Positions 50,807 to 59,947 of a stretch of DNA of 64,000 bases are shown here, piece by piece (the first letter of the stretch is position 1; the number at the start of each line of letters is the position of its first letter). The stretch spans positions 744,001 through 808,000 of the forward strand of contig CP065018.1 of the NCBI GenBank assembly GCA_016700415.1, given 5' to 3'. This DNA is from Flavobacteriales bacterium. GTDB taxonomy: Bacteria > Bacteroidota > Bacteroidia > Flavobacteriales_F > PHOS-HE28. Both the position numbers and the translations under genes were made by a program. The notes below the pieces were generated by a model. It saw only the letters and a list, made by a program, of their open reading frames with translations. It did no database searches and had not been told where the DNA came from.

Positions 50807-50933
50807 ACCGAAGATGGAGATGATCTCCTTCGGACCAACCATCCGGGGCCCGCACTCGCCGGATGAGCGCGTGCAGATCAGCTCAGTGCAGAAGTACTGG
50901 GGGTTCCTGTTGGAGACGTTGGAACGGCTGTGA
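50807..50933 (+). pseudogene. Copy of the pepD 3' end
   Basis: Aligns to the last 126 bp of pepD (48899-49024) with 9 mismatches by hand count (about 93%). All but the changes in the last sense codon fall in third codon positions and are synonymous, and the frame keeps its stop. So it derives from a functional pepD allele, not from a copy that decayed neutrally. Confidence 0.88.
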
Positions 50934-50951
50934 GCGAAAGCCCTAAGAACC

Positions 50952-51398
50952 ATGATCAGAAAAATCTTCCTTTCAGCAACACTTCTGACCGTGGGGACGC
51001 TCATGGCACAGGTCAACGATCCGCTTCTCCCCTTGCATGGCACGTGGGAAGGCACTGTGAACGGCAACCGCTACGTGGAGCAATGGACCTGTGCCAATGG
51101 CGTGTGCGATGGAAGCGCAACCTCTTATGGAGGCGATACGGTGGCGATGAAGGAGACCACACGTATCATGGAATTCGCGGGACAATGGCTCTACTTGGTG
51201 GCAGCAGGTGAAGGGCCGGTGATCGCCTTCGTGCGCATCACTGCCAATGACAGCACATGGACCTTCGAGAACACGGAGCATGATTTTCCGCAACGCATCA
51301 GCTACACGGTGAACGGCGACGCGCTCAATGCTTCTATCTCCGGACCAGGGCAGGATGGCGAAATGCGTTTCGATTTCAACCTGAAGCGGGTGGAGTGA
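50952..51398 (+). CDS. Secreted DUF6265-like protein
   Basis: A 148-residue exported protein (signal MIRKIFLSATLLTVGTLMAQ) with a lipocalin-like strand pattern: LHGTWEGTVNGNRYVEQW, GEGPVIAFVRITAND and TFENTEHDFPQRISY, features of DUF6265 (the ENxxHDFPxxIxY motif). Function unknown. A small membrane frame overlaps its stop. Confidence 0.78.
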   Translation: MIRKIFLSATLLTVGTLMAQVNDPLLPLHGTWEGTVNGNRYVEQWTCANGVCDGSATSYGGDTVAMKETTRIMEFAGQWLYLVAAGEGPVIAFVRITANDSTWTFENTEHDFPQRISYTVNGDALNASISGPGQDGEMRFDFNLKRVE

Positions 51399-51601
51399 TC
51401 ATCCATGGCCTGAACGGAAAGGACAAAGGCCGGACCTCCATTGATCTGGGCAAGTCCGAGTTCGATATCGGTAAAAAGGACAGTGCCTTCTCCCCTTACT
51501 TCATCGTGGGCGGGATCGCCGCGTTAGTCGGTATCGTGCTGGTCGCGGCGGGTAGAAGTGAGATCTGGACGGTGGACGCAGGAGCACCCCCAACGCAATA
51601 A
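51395..51601 (+). CDS. Very small membrane protein
   Basis: 68 residues from GTG 51395 (overlapping the previous stop, GTGA): a polar start (GKDKGRTSIDLGKSEFDIG), one helix YFIVGGIAALVGIVLVAAG and a short tail. Overlap and a helix with charged flanks make it plausible, but the start codon is weak and no family is known. Confidence 0.45.
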   Translation: MIIHGLNGKDKGRTSIDLGKSEFDIGKKDSAFSPYFIVGGIAALVGIVLVAAGRSEIWTVDAGAPPTQ

Positions 51602-51672
51602 ACAGAAGGACTGCAACCGGTGGGATCACAACACTCCGTGGTGAAGTAGTTTGGCGGAATAATATCCCCGCC

Positions 51673-52398
51673 ATGGCTTGGAAGATCGCTATTGTTGTCG
51701 CGCTGCTCACCGCCGTGGTCACGGCGATCGTTGCCATCCCAGTAGCCACGTATGTGGCACAGGCTAACGGCGTCAACGACCAGGACGGGGGCCGGAGCAT
51801 GGCCATCTTTTTCTTCCTGGCTCCCGTGGCGTTCGTCGCGGGTCTGTTGCTCGGGCTGTTGGGTACCTACCTGATGCACGCAACGGAATGGGCGCAGTTC
51901 TGGAAAGCTTCCGGGGCATCGGTGGGAATAGCGATGATCGTCATCTTCGCCATTGCGGGCTTTTTCATGCTGCAAGCACCGATCACGCCGGAGGAAGGTG
52001 GATCACCCTTGGTCTTGCAGGTGGAGGTGTACATCCCCATGGAACGCGTTCCCGCAATTCCGGATGAATTGGACCCGATGCGGATGAGCCTATACGCCGG
52101 GCCGAGGGATAACTCTTTCGCGAGCATCGACACGGCGCTTAACCGCACGGAGAACGGCAAACTGATCGTGACCGGGCATGCCGGTCTCAACAGCACTTCC
52201 GCTTCCCGCATCCTGTCATTCAACATCGACGAGAGCACATGGCTGGCGCTGTACGACCTGCCAATAGCGGCCACGCCGAGCGGGAAGGACTCGGTCTGGA
52301 GCGCTCTGATGCCGATGCGCGATGCGAGGATCGCAGAACCGCATTACACGGATGTGCTGGCCCGCGTGCGGGTGGTGAAGCGGGACCGGACGCCTTAG
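51673..52398 (+). CDS. Membrane-anchored hypothetical protein
   Basis: A 241-residue protein: three hydrophobic helices at about 5-28, 44-66 and 80-100, then a ~140-residue soluble domain starting PLVLQVEVYIPMERVP with a strand-rich pattern (LSFNIDESTWLALYDLP, VLARVRVVKRD). No family recognised. Single gene, convergent with the broken MFS gene. Confidence 0.7.
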   Translation: MAWKIAIVVALLTAVVTAIVAIPVATYVAQANGVNDQDGGRSMAIFFFLAPVAFVAGLLLGLLGTYLMHATEWAQFWKASGASVGIAMIVIFAIAGFFMLQAPITPEEGGSPLVLQVEVYIPMERVPAIPDELDPMRMSLYAGPRDNSFASIDTALNRTENGKLIVTGHAGLNSTSASRILSFNIDESTWLALYDLPIAATPSGKDSVWSALMPMRDARIAEPHYTDVLARVRVVKRDRTP

Positions 52399-52447
52399 CC
52401 TCAGCAGTTCCTCTGTCGGAGCGCGTTGCATGGGTTCTTTGGCCCCA

Positions 52448-53679
52448 TCAAGCTTTTTGCGTTCCGGCGTGCTCCCGCGCCATGTTCCGTTCCACCAGGT
52501 AAAGCATGCCCGCACCGATCGCAAGCATACAAGTGAAGCACCACCATGTTATCGTGAATCCGAAGTGGGCAATGAGGTTCAACCCCAGCGTATGCCCGAA
52601 GATGTGCGCCACGCTCCACGAAATGGTGAAGAGCGCCATGTAGGCCCCCGGTTGGCCACGGTCCGAGCGGTCCAAGGCCAAGCGGTTCATGAAGGGGAAG
52701 TTGAGCATCTCCCCATCGTCATCAGCACAATGCCCGCCCAGAGGAAGGCGTGGACCGGGAAGAGGTTGAGCACCACGAAGCTGAGCGCGAAGAGCAGCAC
52801 GCTGAAACGCAGGACGGAAAACCGGCTGAAGCCCTTGATCTCGCAGTATTTGATCAAGGGCATTTCCAAGAGGAAGATCAACAGCCCGTTCGCGCCGAGC
52901 AACAGGCCGATGGAGAACTCGCTCAACCGGTGTACCTCGCTGTAGAACACGGGGACGGTGCTGAAGTATTGGAGGAACGGGATGGTGATAAGGATGCTGC
53001 TGAACAAGAGGAAGAGATAGGGCCGGTCCCGATAGGGTGAGCCTTTTGCCAACGCCGCCTGGGCCTTCTCTTCCGCCGTGGAGCGCTTGGGCACAAGGGC
53101 CACGAGCATGAGGCCGGCTGCCGCGAAACAGCTGATCCCGTCCACCCAGAACAACCCTTCATAGCTCACGTGCGTGATGATCAGGCCCCCGATGGCCGGG
53201 CCCAAACTGAAGCCGAGGTTGATCGCTAAGCGCAAGAGCGTGACCGCCCGGGTGCGGTTCTCCGGCTTGGAATAGCCCCGGATGGCCACGAACAAGGCGG
53301 GACGAAAGCCGTCCGACAGGAGCATCAGCACGAAGACGCTCGCACAGAACGGCCAGAAGCCCCGCACGAACTGCAACCCGATGAAGGCCATGCCGGAGGT
53401 GAGCAGGGCGCCGACCATCACCTCATAGAAGCCGAACCTGTCACTCAGCTTACCGCCTAACCAAGAGCCCACCACCGAGCCAAGCCCGAAACTGCTCATC
53501 ACCCAACCCACCTGGGGCAGGGAAAAGCCCATGCTATGTGTGAGGTACAACGAAAGAAAGGGCACCACCATGGTACCCGCCCGGTTCACGAAGGTGACGG
53601 CCGCGAGGATCCAAACCTCTCTGCGGAAACCGCTGAAAGAGCCGATGTAGAACCGGAATGCGCGGGCCAAGGCTTGCAC
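52448..53679 (-). pseudogene. MFS transporter gene interrupted by a one-base frameshift
   Basis: A major facilitator (sugar/drug-type) of ~410 residues in two frames. The upstream part, from 53679, has ~10 helices, the motif-A-like GGKLSDRFGFYEV and GLFWVDGISCFAAAG. It runs out of frame after VLMTMG, where the downstream frame takes over in register with EMLNFPFMNRLALDR and two more helices. On the minus strand the junction is atggggagatg; one more G in the G run (plus-strand 52711-52714) restores the frame. Mutation or sequencing error in a homopolymer are equally possible. Confidence 0.8.
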
Positions 53680-53756
53680 GCGGTAAACCTACGCGCGGAG
53701 GCGTTCAGACATACAGCCCATGGCCGGGTAACTACCACCTGCGGCTCCGGTGGAGG

Positions 53757-54140
53757 TCACTGTGCATGCGCCGTATGGTTGATCTCCGCGCATCCTTGCG
53801 TACCGTCCGTCTGTGCTTGATCCGGTCGCACATCACCATCGATCCACACTTGCAATGCTCCGGCGTTCATGGCCGAATCCAGGTGGCAGGCCCGAAGGAA
53901 AATATTGTCCCCGTCCTTCAGCTGCAGCGTCCATTGGCGCTCCTCCGCGATGGTATCGCCGCTGCCTTGGTCCACCACGCCGAGCAGGGTGTCCTTCTTG
54001 GATTGGGACACGCCGGAGGCATAGCTCACCACGCACTCCCTGCATTTGGCATGGAGCGTTGCCTTCAGCATCGGGTCCTCCTTTTTGCAGGAGGAGGCCA
54101 GGAAAGCCCCGGTCAGGAGCAACAGACTTATGCGGCGCAT
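53757..54140 (-). CDS. Small lipoprotein
   Basis: A 127-residue protein from Met 54140: signal MRRISLLLLTGAFLASSCKKE with a lipobox Cys. A CxxC motif (AKCRECVVSYASG) and a later Cys pair suggest disulphides or metal. A beta-rich pattern follows (RQWTLQLKDGDNIFLRAC). No family recognised. Confidence 0.65.
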   Translation of the reverse strand: MRRISLLLLTGAFLASSCKKEDPMLKATLHAKCRECVVSYASGVSQSKKDTLLGVVDQGSGDTIAEERQWTLQLKDGDNIFLRACHLDSAMNAGALQVWIDGDVRPDQAQTDGTQGCAEINHTAHAQ

Positions 54141-54232
54141 GGGCGGAAAGTTATCCATGATGCTCCAATCCGGAAATTTGATCGGAGCGCCGTGCTGGAA
54201 AAGATGGGATCCCTTGTGTTATTTGCACCCTG

Positions 54233-54670
54233 ATGATCGAACATCTCTCCACCCTTTTCGACCGCGACCTGCAGCGTCTGAGAACAGAGATCGAGGTATT
54301 CAACAAAGAGGCCGACCTCTGGGAGGTTTCCGGTTCGGTCACCAACAGTGCGGGTAATCTCTGCCTTCACCTCTGTGGCAACTTGGAGCACTTTATCGGC
54401 GGAGTGCTCGGCGGCTCGGGCTATGTGCGTGACCGGGAACATGAGTTTGCGGCAAGAAACATCCCCCGTTCCATGCTTCTGGCCGGGATCGACAGCACGC
54501 GGGATGCCTTGGCCAAGGCATTTTCAACCATGTCCGACGAGCACTTGGACAAGACCTTTCCGCTGAAAGTCCTCGGTGATGACATGACCATCGCCTACTT
54601 CATGCTCCACCTCGAAGGGCATCTCAACTACCACTTGGGACAGGTGAACTACCTGCGCAGAATGCTTTAG
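54233..54670 (+). CDS. DinB/DUF1572-type protein
   Basis: A 145-residue helical protein with the DinB arrangement: LCLHLCGNLEHFIGG (first His pair) and YFMLHLEGHLNYHLGQVNYL (later His cluster), in the same order as DinB-fold DUF1572 proteins. Likely a metal-binding four-helix bundle, function unknown. Confidence 0.82.
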   Translation: MIEHLSTLFDRDLQRLRTEIEVFNKEADLWEVSGSVTNSAGNLCLHLCGNLEHFIGGVLGGSGYVRDREHEFAARNIPRSMLLAGIDSTRDALAKAFSTMSDEHLDKTFPLKVLGDDMTIAYFMLHLEGHLNYHLGQVNYLRRML

Positions 54671-54735
54671 CGAGGCCTCCGACCATGGCGGATCAGCTGC
54701 CTGGGCCTTCATGTACCTTCGTTTCTGCAACGCGC

Positions 54736-54743
54736 TAACTTTG
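54736..54743 (+). promoter_or_regulatory. Bacteroidota -7 box before the SGNH-like gene
   Basis: TAACTTTG matches TAnnTTTG, 19 bp before the ATG at 54763. Confidence 0.5.
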
Positions 54744-54762
54744 ATGGATAAACCTCCGCGTC

Positions 54763-56007
54763 ATGCTGCGTTCATCCTTGCTGCTCTTCGTTCTAGCGGG
54801 CATGGCATCGGGCATCAGCGCCCAGCCAGATTGCAGCCAGACTTCCACTGGTCACATCCCGATAAACGACCTCGGCACGGGAACCTATTTGGGCATGACC
54901 GGCGGGCTCTATGCGAACGGGTCCAATTTCCGTCCGCCGGCGCATCAGGCCGCCGGGTTGGCTTTCGCGGCGCAGGTACAGCCATTGGATGCTTCGGGCA
55001 TGCCTGATCCCGTGAACGGTAAAGTGGCATGGCTGAGCATCGGTTTCAGCAATGCGACCATGGAAACGCAGGCGTTCATTCCCTTGGCCACGGCGCTCCC
55101 GGACCTGGACCCGCACTTGGTATTGGTCGACGGTGCTCTCGGTGGGCAGACCTGTACGATCCTGTCTACTACGGACGATCAATCTTATGCTCCCTATTGG
55201 AACACGGTGGCCGATAGGTTGTCCAGCGCCGGGGTAACGGCGGAGCAGGTGCAGGCGATCTGGTTCAAGGACGCCAACATAGCGGGCAACACGCCGGTGC
55301 AGGAGTATGCGGATACGATGCTGGTGCAATGCAAGCGCATCATGCACGAATTCCACACCCGATTTCCAAATGCCCATCTCTGTTATGTGGCCAGCCGGAT
55401 CTATGCGGGTTATGCGACAACGGGCCAGAACCCGGAACCCTATGCCTACCGCAGCGGATGGACGATGAAGCAACTGATCGCCGACCAGGTGAACGGTGAC
55501 CCGCTCTTGCAGTATTCCGGGGCCGGTGCGAACGCGCCTTGGATCTCCTGGGGACCTTATCTCTGGGCGGACGGCACCACCCCGCGGAGCGATGGTCTCA
55601 CGTGGATCTGTCCGGACGACTTTGCGAATGACGGTACTCATCCTTCCACCATCGGCAGGGCCAAGGTGGCCGGAAAGATGTTGGACTTTTTCAGCACGGA
55701 CAGCACCGCGTGCTCTTGGTTCCTCAGTGATTGCGGTATCGCAACAAGTGTTTCCATGCCACAAAGCGGTACGTTTTCCATCCATCCGAACCCGGCCGCC
55801 TACACGGCCACCATCGAAGATGATATTCCGGGCCTTACGGAATTGCACGTCTATGACGCTCTTGGTCGGCCCCTGTCTGGCGTGCCGGCCACCATCACCG
55901 GCAATGCGGAGATCGACGTGTCCAATGCGCAGCCCGGCCTCTATTGCGCGAGGCTTATCAGTAGCCAAGGACAACGCACGGCCTGGTTCGTGGTCGCGGG
56001 CCGATAG
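54763..56007 (+). CDS. Secreted SGNH-hydrolase-like protein with T9SS sorting domain
   Basis: A 414-residue exported protein (signal MLRSSLLLFVLAGMASGISA). The middle contains VAWLSIGFSNATME and, near the end of the domain, CPDDFANDGTHPSTIGRAKV, the DxxH-type block V of SGNH/GDSL esterases; the Gly and Asn blocks are less clear. The last ~75 residues (SIHPNPAAYTATIEDD onward) are the T9SS domain. Likely a secreted esterase or deacetylase-like protein; substrate unknown. Confidence 0.7.
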   Translation: MLRSSLLLFVLAGMASGISAQPDCSQTSTGHIPINDLGTGTYLGMTGGLYANGSNFRPPAHQAAGLAFAAQVQPLDASGMPDPVNGKVAWLSIGFSNATMETQAFIPLATALPDLDPHLVLVDGALGGQTCTILSTTDDQSYAPYWNTVADRLSSAGVTAEQVQAIWFKDANIAGNTPVQEYADTMLVQCKRIMHEFHTRFPNAHLCYVASRIYAGYATTGQNPEPYAYRSGWTMKQLIADQVNGDPLLQYSGAGANAPWISWGPYLWADGTTPRSDGLTWICPDDFANDGTHPSTIGRAKVAGKMLDFFSTDSTACSWFLSDCGIATSVSMPQSGTFSIHPNPAAYTATIEDDIPGLTELHVYDALGRPLSGVPATITGNAEIDVSNAQPGLYCARLISSQGQRTAWFVVAGR

Positions 56008-56019
56008 GCGGGGCCGCTC

Positions 56020-57660
56020 TCAGGGTTCAAGGACCAAACGTGAACTGTACCTGGTCCCGGTGTCCTTTCCTACGAGCACCAACGTATAGACACCAGGTGC
56101 GATGCCGGATAGGTCGCACACAACATTTGGACCTTGGACCGTAAACCGAAGGGCGACATTTCTTCCGCTCGCATCCATGAGCTGTATGCTGGATGGTAGA
56201 ACAGATGAAGTGATGACCAACCGGTCCTTCGCGGGATTGGGATGGACGGACAGCGGCTCACTTGGGGCCTCATTTACCCCGGAGGTCAAGCACAGGGAGG
56301 GCAGCGGGTCCAGCTCGATCTCATCGCCCGGTGTCAGGTCGTGGCCGGCGAACCCGGGGAAATCCTCCGCGTAGTGCTCACAGCGAAAAACAGAGTTGGT
56401 CATATTGCTGCTCCCCTGTTGGTCGGGCCCGGAGATCGTCACAGGGTCCACATATCTCCAGACCTGTACGCCATTGCCATCGATCCCAATGAACTGACCG
56501 GACGGGCCGACGGTGAACAGGAATCCATCGCCCACCGGAAATGCACCACCGAGCCCCTGGCCATAAAAGTCCGTGGGGACAGGTGCCGTCCATGTCCAGA
56601 ATGCGGAGCCGGGTCCGTATGCAACACCGTTCTCCAGCACATAATGGCCCGCTGTGTCCAGCGGCGGATCGAAGATCACAACGCTGGAGTAGTTGCCCTC
56701 GGCACCTGCGTTCAGATTGTTGAACACCATCATCTTTCCCGCGTCGGGATGGCCCGGCGGCAGCCAGGTAGCATGGTGCTGGTGATGAAATTTGCGGTCG
56801 GCCACCGACCCGGTCCCATAGGCCATCGGGTTGCCCCATCGGTATAGCAGGTCGCCTCCATGGCCGCTGGCGCCGCCCGTACTGCCCGCAGCCTCCGCCG
56901 TGGTGGTGCTGTGGTCGATCACCCAGACCTCATTGAAATTGTGGACGCTCACCATCACCTCATCGCGATCGGCATTGTAGGAGACGGAATTGATATGGAG
57001 CCAGTCCGTCAAGAACGGCCCACCGTCCCTGTAGTTGATATCGATCCGCCGGGGGCGATCGGAAGGTGCCCCGAAGTTGGGCAGATCGGGATCGAAGCGC
57101 TGGACCAGATGGTCCCATGCGCGCCAAACCCAGACCACGTCCGCTTGGTCAGATCCTGTGGGATGCAGTTCAATGAGCCGTTCGCTCCAGATCTTGTTGG
57201 TCGTGTAAGCGGTGTCCAAGCCGAGTGCAAAGGCATCCAGTGCCGTGTGCACCTCCCAAGCGACGGTGAGGATGTTCCCGTTCGGCAGAACAATGAAATC
57301 ATGATGCTGGCACAGGCTGTCGGAGGAGATCGGAAAGCTCCAGATCAGGTCCCCGGTCCAACCGTAGCGCTCAATTATGCCACCATTCCCGCCGCCATGA
57401 AAATCGGGATTGTTCGTGCTTCCTGTCCGCAGTAAGGTACCGTCCGGTTGCAGTTGGGCACTTAGACCGGGTGTGTGCGTGCTGACCCATTGATGCACTT
57501 CCCTCCCGCATCCATCGATGAGGTAGGTGGTGTTGTTCGGCATCGGGGAGAACAGGACATACCCCGGAAGGTCAGCGTCGTGCTGCGTAAGGCCGATGGT
57601 GCGCTGGGCTTGCGACTTCGTTGAAAGAAGGAGGAGGAAGAGGAAGAGGAAATGGCGCAT
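56020..57660 (-). CDS. Arylsulfotransferase-like (ASST) T9SS protein
   Basis: A 546-residue exported protein (signal MRHFLFLFLLLLSTKSQAQ) whose body follows the ASST beta-propeller: LPGYVLFSPMPNNTTYLIDG, VHQWVSTHTPGLSAQLQPDG, LIWSFPISSDSLCQHHDFIV with the His pair, HINSVSYNADRDEVMVSVHN and KFHHQHHATWLPPGHPDAG. The end (SVHPNPAKDRLVITSSVLP to YSSRLVLEP) is a T9SS sorting domain. Bacterial ASSTs move sulfate between phenols; secreted Bacteroidota members are mostly uncharacterised. Start at 57660 is the Met of the signal peptide. Confidence 0.82.
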   Translation of the reverse strand: MRHFLFLFLLLLSTKSQAQRTIGLTQHDADLPGYVLFSPMPNNTTYLIDGCGREVHQWVSTHTPGLSAQLQPDGTLLRTGSTNNPDFHGGGNGGIIERYGWTGDLIWSFPISSDSLCQHHDFIVLPNGNILTVAWEVHTALDAFALGLDTAYTTNKIWSERLIELHPTGSDQADVVWVWRAWDHLVQRFDPDLPNFGAPSDRPRRIDINYRDGGPFLTDWLHINSVSYNADRDEVMVSVHNFNEVWVIDHSTTTAEAAGSTGGASGHGGDLLYRWGNPMAYGTGSVADRKFHHQHHATWLPPGHPDAGKMMVFNNLNAGAEGNYSSVVIFDPPLDTAGHYVLENGVAYGPGSAFWTWTAPVPTDFYGQGLGGAFPVGDGFLFTVGPSGQFIGIDGNGVQVWRYVDPVTISGPDQQGSSNMTNSVFRCEHYAEDFPGFAGHDLTPGDEIELDPLPSLCLTSGVNEAPSEPLSVHPNPAKDRLVITSSVLPSSIQLMDASGRNVALRFTVQGPNVVCDLSGIAPGVYTLVLVGKDTGTRYSSRLVLEP

Positions 57661-57724
57661 GCGCGGTAAAGAATTTGTAAAAGGAAAGGCCAATGTAGAA
57701 CAGGCTCCGACCATGTGGGCCGGC

Positions 57725-58807
57725 TCACATCCTCCGGTACCAGCCCTTGATCCGCTCGCGGTCCAGCACCTGCTCCCATTCCGGTCCGAAGGCATGGTCC
57801 CACATGTGCGGCAGGTTGTAGGCCACCTCGGCCATCGCGTCGATCGTTTCTTCGCTCCAGCCCTTGGCAAGGTCCTGCGGAATGTGGATGTTATTGTGCT
57901 TCACCATCTGCTTGAACTCCTGCACGTTGTCGCCATAAACATCCTCCAGTTTGTCGAAGGCGATGCAGTTGGCCAAGCAGTGGTGGATCTCCAGCACCTT
58001 GCCCAACCCATAGCTCAGCGCATGGCAGACGCCCACCTCGCTATAGGTTAGGCTCAAGCCGCCCATGTAGCTGGCCACCATCAGGAATTCGTCGCTCTTC
58101 GGATCTGTGCGGTCGCGCTTGAGGAAGACCTCGCGGCACAGCTCCAATGCCTTCTCACTGTACGCCTCCGCGAAGGTGTTCTTCTTGGTGCCCGTGATCG
58201 CCTCGACGCTGTGGATGTAGGTGTCCATGCCCGTGTAGAACCATTGGTCCTGCGGCACCGTGGCGATCAGGTCCGGGTCCAGAACGATCTGGTCCAGTAC
58301 GGTCCAATCGCATTTCAGGCCCAGCTTCTTCACCGGTCCGGTCAACACCGCCGTCATGCTCACCTCCGCGCCCGTGCCGCTGATGGTGGGCACGCCGCAA
58401 TGGTAGATGCCGGGCTTCTTGATCAGGTTCAAGCCTTGGTACTGTACGCTACTGCCTTCATTGGTGAACATCAGCGCGGTGGCCTTGGCGATGTCCATCA
58501 CGGTGCCGCCGCCAATGCCGATGATGCCCGCAGGCAGGCCGCGCCGCGCAAGGATATCGTCCCGAAGCGCATCGATCTGCTTGGTGCTGGGCTCCTTCAG
58601 CGAACTGATGAAGTGGACTTCATCCTCGGAGCGGGCGGGGATGCGCTTTTTGAAGTCCTCCTTGTCGGCGAAGTAGTCATCCACCACGAAGACCATAAAG
58701 ACCTTGTTGGCCGATCGCTGCGGTTCGAGGATCTCGCCGAGCTTATCCAAAGAGCCACGGCCGTAGCAGGTCTTGGTGACGGACTTGAAATTGCGGAAGA
58801 GGTTCAT
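57725..58807 (-). CDS. kdnB: KdnB: 3-deoxy-D-manno-octulosonate 8-oxidase
   Basis: A 360-residue iron-containing alcohol dehydrogenase: NAD motif GIIGIGGGTVMDIAKA, metal site DQWFYTGMDTYIHSVEA and CHALSYGLGKVLEIHH. Of this large family it resembles Shewanella KdnB closely as I recall it (start LFRNFKSVTKTCYGRGS, PTISGTGAEVSMTAVL, EYQGLNLIKKPG-type loop). KdnB oxidises C8 of Kdo so that KdnA can transaminate it to 8-amino-Kdo for lipopolysaccharide. kdnA is encoded 3.8 kb further on the same strand (62645-63877). Short direct repeats gtcgatcagatgat lie just upstream of the start, at 58809 and 58833. Confidence 0.88.
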   Translation of the reverse strand: MNLFRNFKSVTKTCYGRGSLDKLGEILEPQRSANKVFMVFVVDDYFADKEDFKKRIPARSEDEVHFISSLKEPSTKQIDALRDDILARRGLPAGIIGIGGGTVMDIAKATALMFTNEGSSVQYQGLNLIKKPGIYHCGVPTISGTGAEVSMTAVLTGPVKKLGLKCDWTVLDQIVLDPDLIATVPQDQWFYTGMDTYIHSVEAITGTKKNTFAEAYSEKALELCREVFLKRDRTDPKSDEFLMVASYMGGLSLTYSEVGVCHALSYGLGKVLEIHHCLANCIAFDKLEDVYGDNVQEFKQMVKHNNIHIPQDLAKGWSEETIDAMAEVAYNLPHMWDHAFGPEWEQVLDRERIKGWYRRM

Positions 58808-58940
58808 TGTCGATCAGATGATTGGTCGATCGGTCGATCAGATGATCAACGATCATGGATATTTGAGGGCACAAAGGAACGGACGAAAGGCTTGGGCAAG
58901 GCTTGGCCTCGATCCACCGCATAGGCCTGTGCTCAGGAAT

Positions 58941-59460
58941 TGGTGCCGACCCCGAAGGGCGTCGCAACACGTATCGAGGAAATCATAGAAGGTTCTCGAC
59001 CCCGAAGGGGTTGCAGCAATTACCGAGGAGATCATCGAAGGTTCTCGACCCCGAAGGGCGTCGCAGCAATTACCGAGGAGATCATCGAAGGTTCTCGACC
59101 CCGAAGAGGTTGCAGCAATTACCGAGGAGATCATCGAAGGTTCTCGACCCCGAAGGGCGTCGCAGCAATTACCGGGGAGATCATCGAAGGTTCTCGACCC
59201 CGAAGGGGTTGCAGCAATTACCGAGGAGATCATCGAAGGTTCTCGACCCCGAAGGGGTTGCAGCAATTACCGAGGAGATCATCGAAGGTTCTCGACCCCG
59301 AAGGGGTTGCAGCAATTACCGAGGAGATCATCGAAGGTTCTCGACCCCGAAGGGGTTGCAGCAATTACCGGGGAGATCATCGAAGGTTCTCGACCCCGAA
59401 GGGCGTCGCAGCATCTATAATAGATCCAATACGTGATCGACCCCGGAGGGGTCGCAGCCG
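58941..59460 (+). repeat. Tandem REP-like palindrome array, 49-50 bp period (left of RAYT)
   Basis: Each unit reads ggttctcgaccccgaagg then ggttgcagcaattaccgagg and agatcatcgaa; units start at 58991, 59040, 59090, 59139, 59189, 59238, 59287, 59336 and 59385, with degenerate units at both ends (58941 and ~59434). The core cgaccccgaaggggttgcag can fold around gaa (gaccccgaaggggtc in variants). There are no variable spacers, so it is not CRISPR. It is the largest part of the 660 bp between kdnB and the transposase and adjoins the RAYT gene. Confidence 0.92.
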
Positions 59461-59467
59461 GTGTTGC

Positions 59468-59911
59468 CTATGGGAAGTATTTCGGGTCGAACGTGACGCC
59501 AGCATCCTTCAATAGCTCTGCGTATTCTTCGTGAAAGTCCCTTTTGCCATGATGTTCCTCCTGTCTGGCGATGTAATCCTTGATGCTGTCCCTCTCCCGC
59601 CACCCGACAGAGAAAACCCCGTACCCCTCCTGCCATTGGAATGATCGCAGCCCATGATGAGCCCGCACCCATTCCGTGGATGCCTTCTTCAATTCCCGCA
59701 CAACATCAGGAAGGAGCTGGGTGGGCTTCAGGTCGATCAACAGATGAACATGGTCATTGTATCCGCCAACACCGTGAGGAACACCACCCAGGCCTCGGAT
59801 GGTGCCGCCCATGTATTCCCATAACTGCGCCCTCCATGCTTTATCCAAGCATGCGACCCGCCTCTTGGTCGCAAACACAATGTGGTAGTGCAATTTGAAA
59901 TAGGTTGACAT
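59468..59911 (-). mobile_element. REP-associated tyrosine transposase (RAYT, IS200/IS605-like Y1)
   Basis: A 147-residue single-domain HUH transposase. YFKLHYHIVFATKRR at the start, HUH motif in YNDHVHLLIDLKPTQLLPDV, and the catalytic Tyr in the helix RDSIKDYIARQEEHHGKR (KDYIxxQxxHH, typical of RAYT), followed by FHEEYAELLKDAGV. Tandem palindromes in the same and opposite orientation flank it on both sides (58941-59460 and 59948-60075), the usual arrangement of RAYT with its REP sequences. Start at 59911 chosen; a longer frame reaches into the repeats. Confidence 0.9.
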
Positions 59912-59947
59912 GATGTGTGATCTAATTGATGAAGGTAAACATGGAAT

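Noticed and set aside
58941..59460. CRISPR array
   Set aside because: Units of 49-50 bp follow each other without variable spacers, and the neighbouring gene is a RAYT transposase, not cas.
58903..59515. Repeat protein with EEIIEGSRPRRG units
   Set aside because: Long open frames arise in two frames at once because the tandem array lacks stops; unit length changes between 49 and 50, so no frame is kept. No start signal or domain.
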